Origin: Gallionellales bacterium UBA7399
Lineage (GTDB): Bacteria; Pseudomonadota; Gammaproteobacteria; Burkholderiales; Gallionellaceae
Direction of reading: 5' to 3'
NCBI GenBank assembly: GCA_002470125.1
Contig: DKNB01000076.1
Span: 8,426-17,200, forward strand
DNA: 8,775 nucleotides
Each line of letters starts with the position of its first letter. The first letter of the stretch is position 1. A program made the position numbers and the translations under genes. Shown here in pieces: positions 6,681 through 8,775 of this stretch. The notes below the pieces were generated by a model. That model did no database searches, had not been told where the DNA came from, and was given only the letters and a program-made list of their open reading frames with translations.

Positions 6681-8048
6681 CTAGAGCTCAGCGTGTAGGC
6701 GGATGGCGTACACATTGATTGGTCCGCGATCGGCGTTGTAGGCTGGGTTCTGAACGCGCTGGTAGTCGGTTGTTAGCCAGACACCTTTTTTAATGCCGAT
6801 GCTGTAGTACCCCTCAAATATATTCTCGGAACGGTAACGCAAGGCGCTGTCGCCCAGAAAGAATGAGGTACCGCCAGCCTCAAGAAAACGTCGACGATCG
6901 TCCGATATCGTGTTGCGCATTAGCGAGAGTCCTAGCGTATCCTCGGTACGATTCCAGCCACCACCCTTGACTGCCAGTCCCGTGGAAAGTGAACCATCGG
7001 CTTCCGTAAAGGCGTGCGTCTCCGTGCGTCCATCTGCCTTCATGGCGCGCATAAAGAATCCAGCGCTGTTACTAATCGCCTGCTCGACATTAACACCGAG
7101 ACCGTACTTAATCCTCTCTGTGCCGCGTACCGCGTATAGGGCATCGGGGCCGACATACTGCCCAGGATGTGCGTTCAGCCAGCCCAGCGCATCGTTAAAG
7201 CTCGCCAGCTTGGCGCGATTCCTCCAGCCCAGCACGCGCACACTTCCCGGAAGCCCGTACAGGACGTGATCGTGCTCAAGCTCTAGCTGGTCTCCGTAGT
7301 GCTTGTTAAGCGCGAAGTCGACCGGCAACATATTAGGTTGCTTAGGCCCCGTCATGCGACCGAAACGCAGTACCCAGTCGACTAGGTAGCGCTCTGCCGC
7401 GAAACCCCAACCAAAGCCGCGCGCATCGGCGGCGTAATCATAGGCCGCGTAAGTCCAGTTTCCCCAATTCATGAACTGGGTGCGTGGATCCTTCGCGTAC
7501 TTATTTCCATCGAAGATATCCAGCGTAGAGAAGTTACCGACGGTCAGCACAAAGCGGTTCTTGTCGACCGAGCCGGCGAGTTGATTCAGGCCGGCATCAA
7601 CGCGCTCAGTTCCACCGCCGTCGTTCCATGTCTGACGCACAAATAGCTTCTGTCGATAAATTTTTGGCGTGGTCCCAGCGGCACGCGTAATCTCGCCGTT
7701 AGTAAATCCGGCCAAACCGATCAGCCTGTCGGAGAATGGGACCCCCTGAATAATCTCTGGGGTGAGGTAGGCCTCCCCTCCCTCCCACGGACGAAAACCA
7801 AGGAAGGCCGTCGTGGAGAATGTGTACATCTTCTCACCGTTGCTGACGATACTGTTCGGCCCCGAGTAGGCCGCCTGGTAGGCCGGATGATATTGCCAGT
7901 TGTAGGTGAGCTGCATCCGCGCGGTAGCCTCCTCCACCTCCGAGGCTTGAGCCTGATACCACGGCAGCATAGCAAGCCCAACCCACGGGACGATCCGTCC
8001 AATGGGCACAAGAGCCACTCGAATGCGCTCGAGCACCTGGAGAAACAT
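6681..8048 (-). CDS. OprB-like (carbohydrate-selective family) outer-membrane porin
   Basis: This is a 455-residue outer-membrane beta-barrel. Residues 1-35 form a signal peptide (basic R8-R10, hydrophobic 11-30, AQA just before a cleavage site after A35). The mature protein starts with acidic residues, then the family hallmark YNWQYHPAYQAAYSGPNS (49-66). After this come alternating aromatic/polar strands rich in Gly, Tyr and Trp, including FSTLDIFDGNKYAKDPRTQF. OprB-family porins pass sugars or other small hydrophilic solutes; the substrate here cannot be told. The ATG at 8048 is chosen because GAGGGGGTGG lies just upstream (8052-8061 region) and the signal peptide begins cleanly. A GTG at 8084 in the same frame lacks a ribosome site. 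The last residue is Leu (RLHAEL) rather than the usual aromatic barrel-end signal. It is divergent from the efflux gene at 8644. Porin certain, subfamily likely. Confidence 0.82.
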   Translation of the reverse strand: MFLQVLERIRVALVPIGRIVPWVGLAMLPWYQAQASEVEEATARMQLTYNWQYHPAYQAAYSGPNSIVSNGEKMYTFSTTAFLGFRPWEGGEAYLTPEIIQGVPFSDRLIGLAGFTNGEITRAAGTTPKIYRQKLFVRQTWNDGGGTERVDAGLNQLAGSVDKNRFVLTVGNFSTLDIFDGNKYAKDPRTQFMNWGNWTYAAYDYAADARGFGWGFAAERYLVDWVLRFGRMTGPKQPNMLPVDFALNKHYGDQLELEHDHVLYGLPGSVRVLGWRNRAKLASFNDALGWLNAHPGQYVGPDALYAVRGTERIKYGLGVNVEQAISNSAGFFMRAMKADGRTETHAFTEADGSLSTGLAVKGGGWNRTEDTLGLSLMRNTISDDRRRFLEAGGTSFFLGDSALRYRSENIFEGYYSIGIKKGVWLTTDYQRVQNPAYNADRGPINVYAIRLHAEL

Positions 8049-8340
8049 TAGCCACCCCCTCGCGTAAGCACGAAGCCCCACCACGTCAAAGTTGCGAGCG
8101 TATCACTGGCCATAACAACACGACCAGTCAGTTATTTAGCAGTTGAAATACGATGGACCCGGTTGCCCGGTTATTGACACCCCCACCTCGCACTCAGCGA
8201 GATAGCGGCAGAGAACTGCGCGTTATTTTACCGAGGGCATTCCGGTCGTCACAAGGACGACGCAACCACTATCACTCGAACCAGTACCCACTGGGATCTC
8301 CGCAGAATAAAAACGCGCGAATTTTAGCAGGCTGCGTAAC

Positions 8341-8355
8341 TTTGTCAACGACAAA
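8341..8355. repeat. TTTGTC/GACAAA inverted repeat
   Basis: TTTGTC (8341-8346) and GACAAA (8350-8355) are exact complements around AAC. A further TTTGTC occurs at 8371-8376. Clustered copies of a six-base word between two divergent transport genes could be regulator half-sites, but no known consensus is recognised. Confidence 0.3.
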
Positions 8356-8566
8356 TCACCTCGCCACCGCTTTGTCGGCGGGTGGGCTTGGGTTCGCCTG
8401 ACCTGGCCGCCACCCCAAAATAAAGCTCAAAACGCGCCACTCAAAAATATTTTGCGTGAGCGCGCAGCACGCGGGCATGATCCAAATGGCAGTAATAGAT
8501 GCTATCATTCGGAGCTTATGTGGGCCTACTGTTATGCCTAACTTAGCCCTCTCCGAGGGGATGCGC

Positions 8567-8583
8567 TGTACAAATATAGTACA
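8567..8583. promoter_or_regulatory. Operator-like dyad upstream of efflux lipoprotein gene
   Basis: Arms TGTAC (8567-8571) and GTACA (8579-8583) are exact complements with a 7-base AT-only spacer. It lies about 30 bases upstream of the TATAAT hexamer, where a repressor or activator of the efflux gene would be expected to bind. The 17-base size suits TetR- or MarR-type dimers, but no regulator gene is in view. Confidence 0.4.
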
Positions 8584-8604
8584 TTAACTACAATTATTAG
8601 CGTG

Positions 8605-8620
8605 ATGATTTTATAATCAT
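8605..8620 (+). promoter_or_regulatory. Probable -10 region embedded in a dyad, efflux gene promoter
   Basis: ATGATT (8605-8610) and AATCAT (8615-8620) pair exactly around TTAT, and the consensus -10 hexamer TATAAT lies across the centre at 8612-8617. Transcription would begin near 8624, giving a leader of only 20 to 35 bases. The hexamer at -35 (TACAAT at 17-base spacing) is poor, which suggests a weak or activator-dependent promoter. Confidence 0.5.
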
Positions 8621-8643
8621 ATACATAATAAACGTAACCAAGG

Positions 8644-8775
8644 ATGGCCGGGCACGTGACTCAGAGACTCTCAGCGCAGCACCTACCGTTACTGACCTCG
8701 CTACTCCTGGCAGCGTTGTCCGGTGGCTGCACCCTGGGGCCCGACTTTAAAAAGCCCGTCGCCCCCACGGCCACC
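8644..8775 (+). CDS. NodT-family RND efflux outer-membrane lipoprotein, N-terminal part (partial at right edge)
   Basis: Only 44 codons are in the window. They show a signal peptide with a hydrophobic core (LPLLTSLLLAAL), a lipobox-like LSGGC (C29 counted from the ATG) and then TLGPDFKKPVAP. This C-T-x-GP-[DN]-[FY]-xxP pattern is typical of the mature start of NodT/OprM-type outer-membrane channels of tripartite efflux pumps. The lipobox is slightly off, with S-G-G instead of the usual S/A-G before Cys. The ATG at 8644 overlaps the only ribosome-like AAGGA (8640-8644), so it cannot use it. A GTG at 8656, four codons later, is 11 bases beyond that site and may be the true start. An in-frame TAA at 8635 excludes any earlier start. 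Partner pump genes would be expected downstream, beyond the window. Confidence 0.82.
   Translation, partial: MAGHVTQRLSAQHLPLLTSLLLAALSGGCTLGPDFKKPVAPTAT

Larger units (their letters stand above)
8049..8643. other. Long divergent intergenic region between porin and efflux genes
   Basis: About 595 bases hold no gene I can support; the longest open frame (8153-8401, plus) encodes a low-complexity, non-homologous-looking peptide with no ribosome site. The left part is GC-richer and presumably contains the porin promoter. It includes a TTTGTC/GACAAA inverted repeat at 8341-8355 and a third TTTGTC at 8371-8376. The right part is AT-rich and carries a palindromic AAAATATTTT at 8444-8453, a GC stem at 8454-8472, a small stem at 8547-8559, dyads at 8567-8583 and 8605-8620 and a TATAAT hexamer. 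Confidence 0.7.

Noticed and set aside
8049..8084. GTG start at 8084 extending the porin by 12 residues
   Set aside because: No ribosome site precedes it, and the extension puts extra residues before an otherwise complete signal peptide.
8153..8401. 82-codon plus-strand open frame in the long intergenic gap
   Set aside because: No ribosome site, no recognisable domain, and a composition rich in Arg, Pro, Ser and Asn typical of chance frames in GC-rich DNA.
8377..8416. GC-rich GGGTGG / CCACCC pairing as a structured RNA
   Set aside because: Pairing is interrupted, several alternative registers exist, and no known RNA family is recognisable; GC-rich DNA gives such partial pairings often.
8454..8472. 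GCGTG-N9-CACGC stem as a terminator for a gene in the intergenic gap
   Set aside because: No gene ends before it on either strand, and neither side has a T tract following the stem.

Overview
The window looks like a chromosomal segment of a Gram-negative proteobacterium, most likely a betaproteobacterium. It encodes an outer-membrane porin, an RND-type outer-membrane lipoprotein and two proteins with inner-membrane export signals. The FolD, FKBP and LemA-TPM-TPM genes read like betaproteobacterial versions. I cannot fix the genus from sequence alone. No rRNA, tRNA, CRISPR array, insertion sequence or phage gene was recognised.

Layout: (1) 1-307, minus strand, the 5' part of surE, running off the left edge. 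(2) 308-573, a divergent intergenic region between surE and a copper pump. (3) 574-2928, plus strand, a 784-residue Cu+-type P1B ATPase. In place of the usual N-terminal HMA domain it carries a YHS/TRASH-like three-cysteine module and a short CPMHP...CPYCGM metal-binding segment. (4) 2986-4966, minus strand, a tightly packed three-gene operon: lipoprotein LemA, a secreted and membrane-anchored TPM protein with a glycine-rich tail, and a small soluble-looking TPM protein. (5) 4967-5269, a non-coding gap holding a perfect 26-base palindrome and a second, imperfect one. (6) 5270-6545, minus strand, folD followed by a small FKBP prolyl isomerase. (7) 6681-8048, minus strand, an OprB-like porin. 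(8) 8049-8643, about 600 bases with no convincing gene but with operator-like dyads and a consensus -10 hexamer near its right end. (9) 8644 (or 8656)-8775, plus strand, the start of a NodT-family outer-membrane efflux lipoprotein, cut by the right edge.

The genes fall into independent units rather than one pathway. Housekeeping functions are nucleotide repair/stationary-phase survival (SurE), one-carbon metabolism (FolD) and protein folding (FKBP). Envelope and export functions are the copper ATPase, LemA/TPM, the porin and the NodT-type channel. The copper pump is the only complete plus-strand gene and has no visible regulator or chaperone beside it. Most of the window is ordinary. The best candidates for a second look are the palindromes at 5051-5072 and 5147-5172, the dyad-rich region before the efflux gene, and the N-terminal architecture of the copper ATPase.
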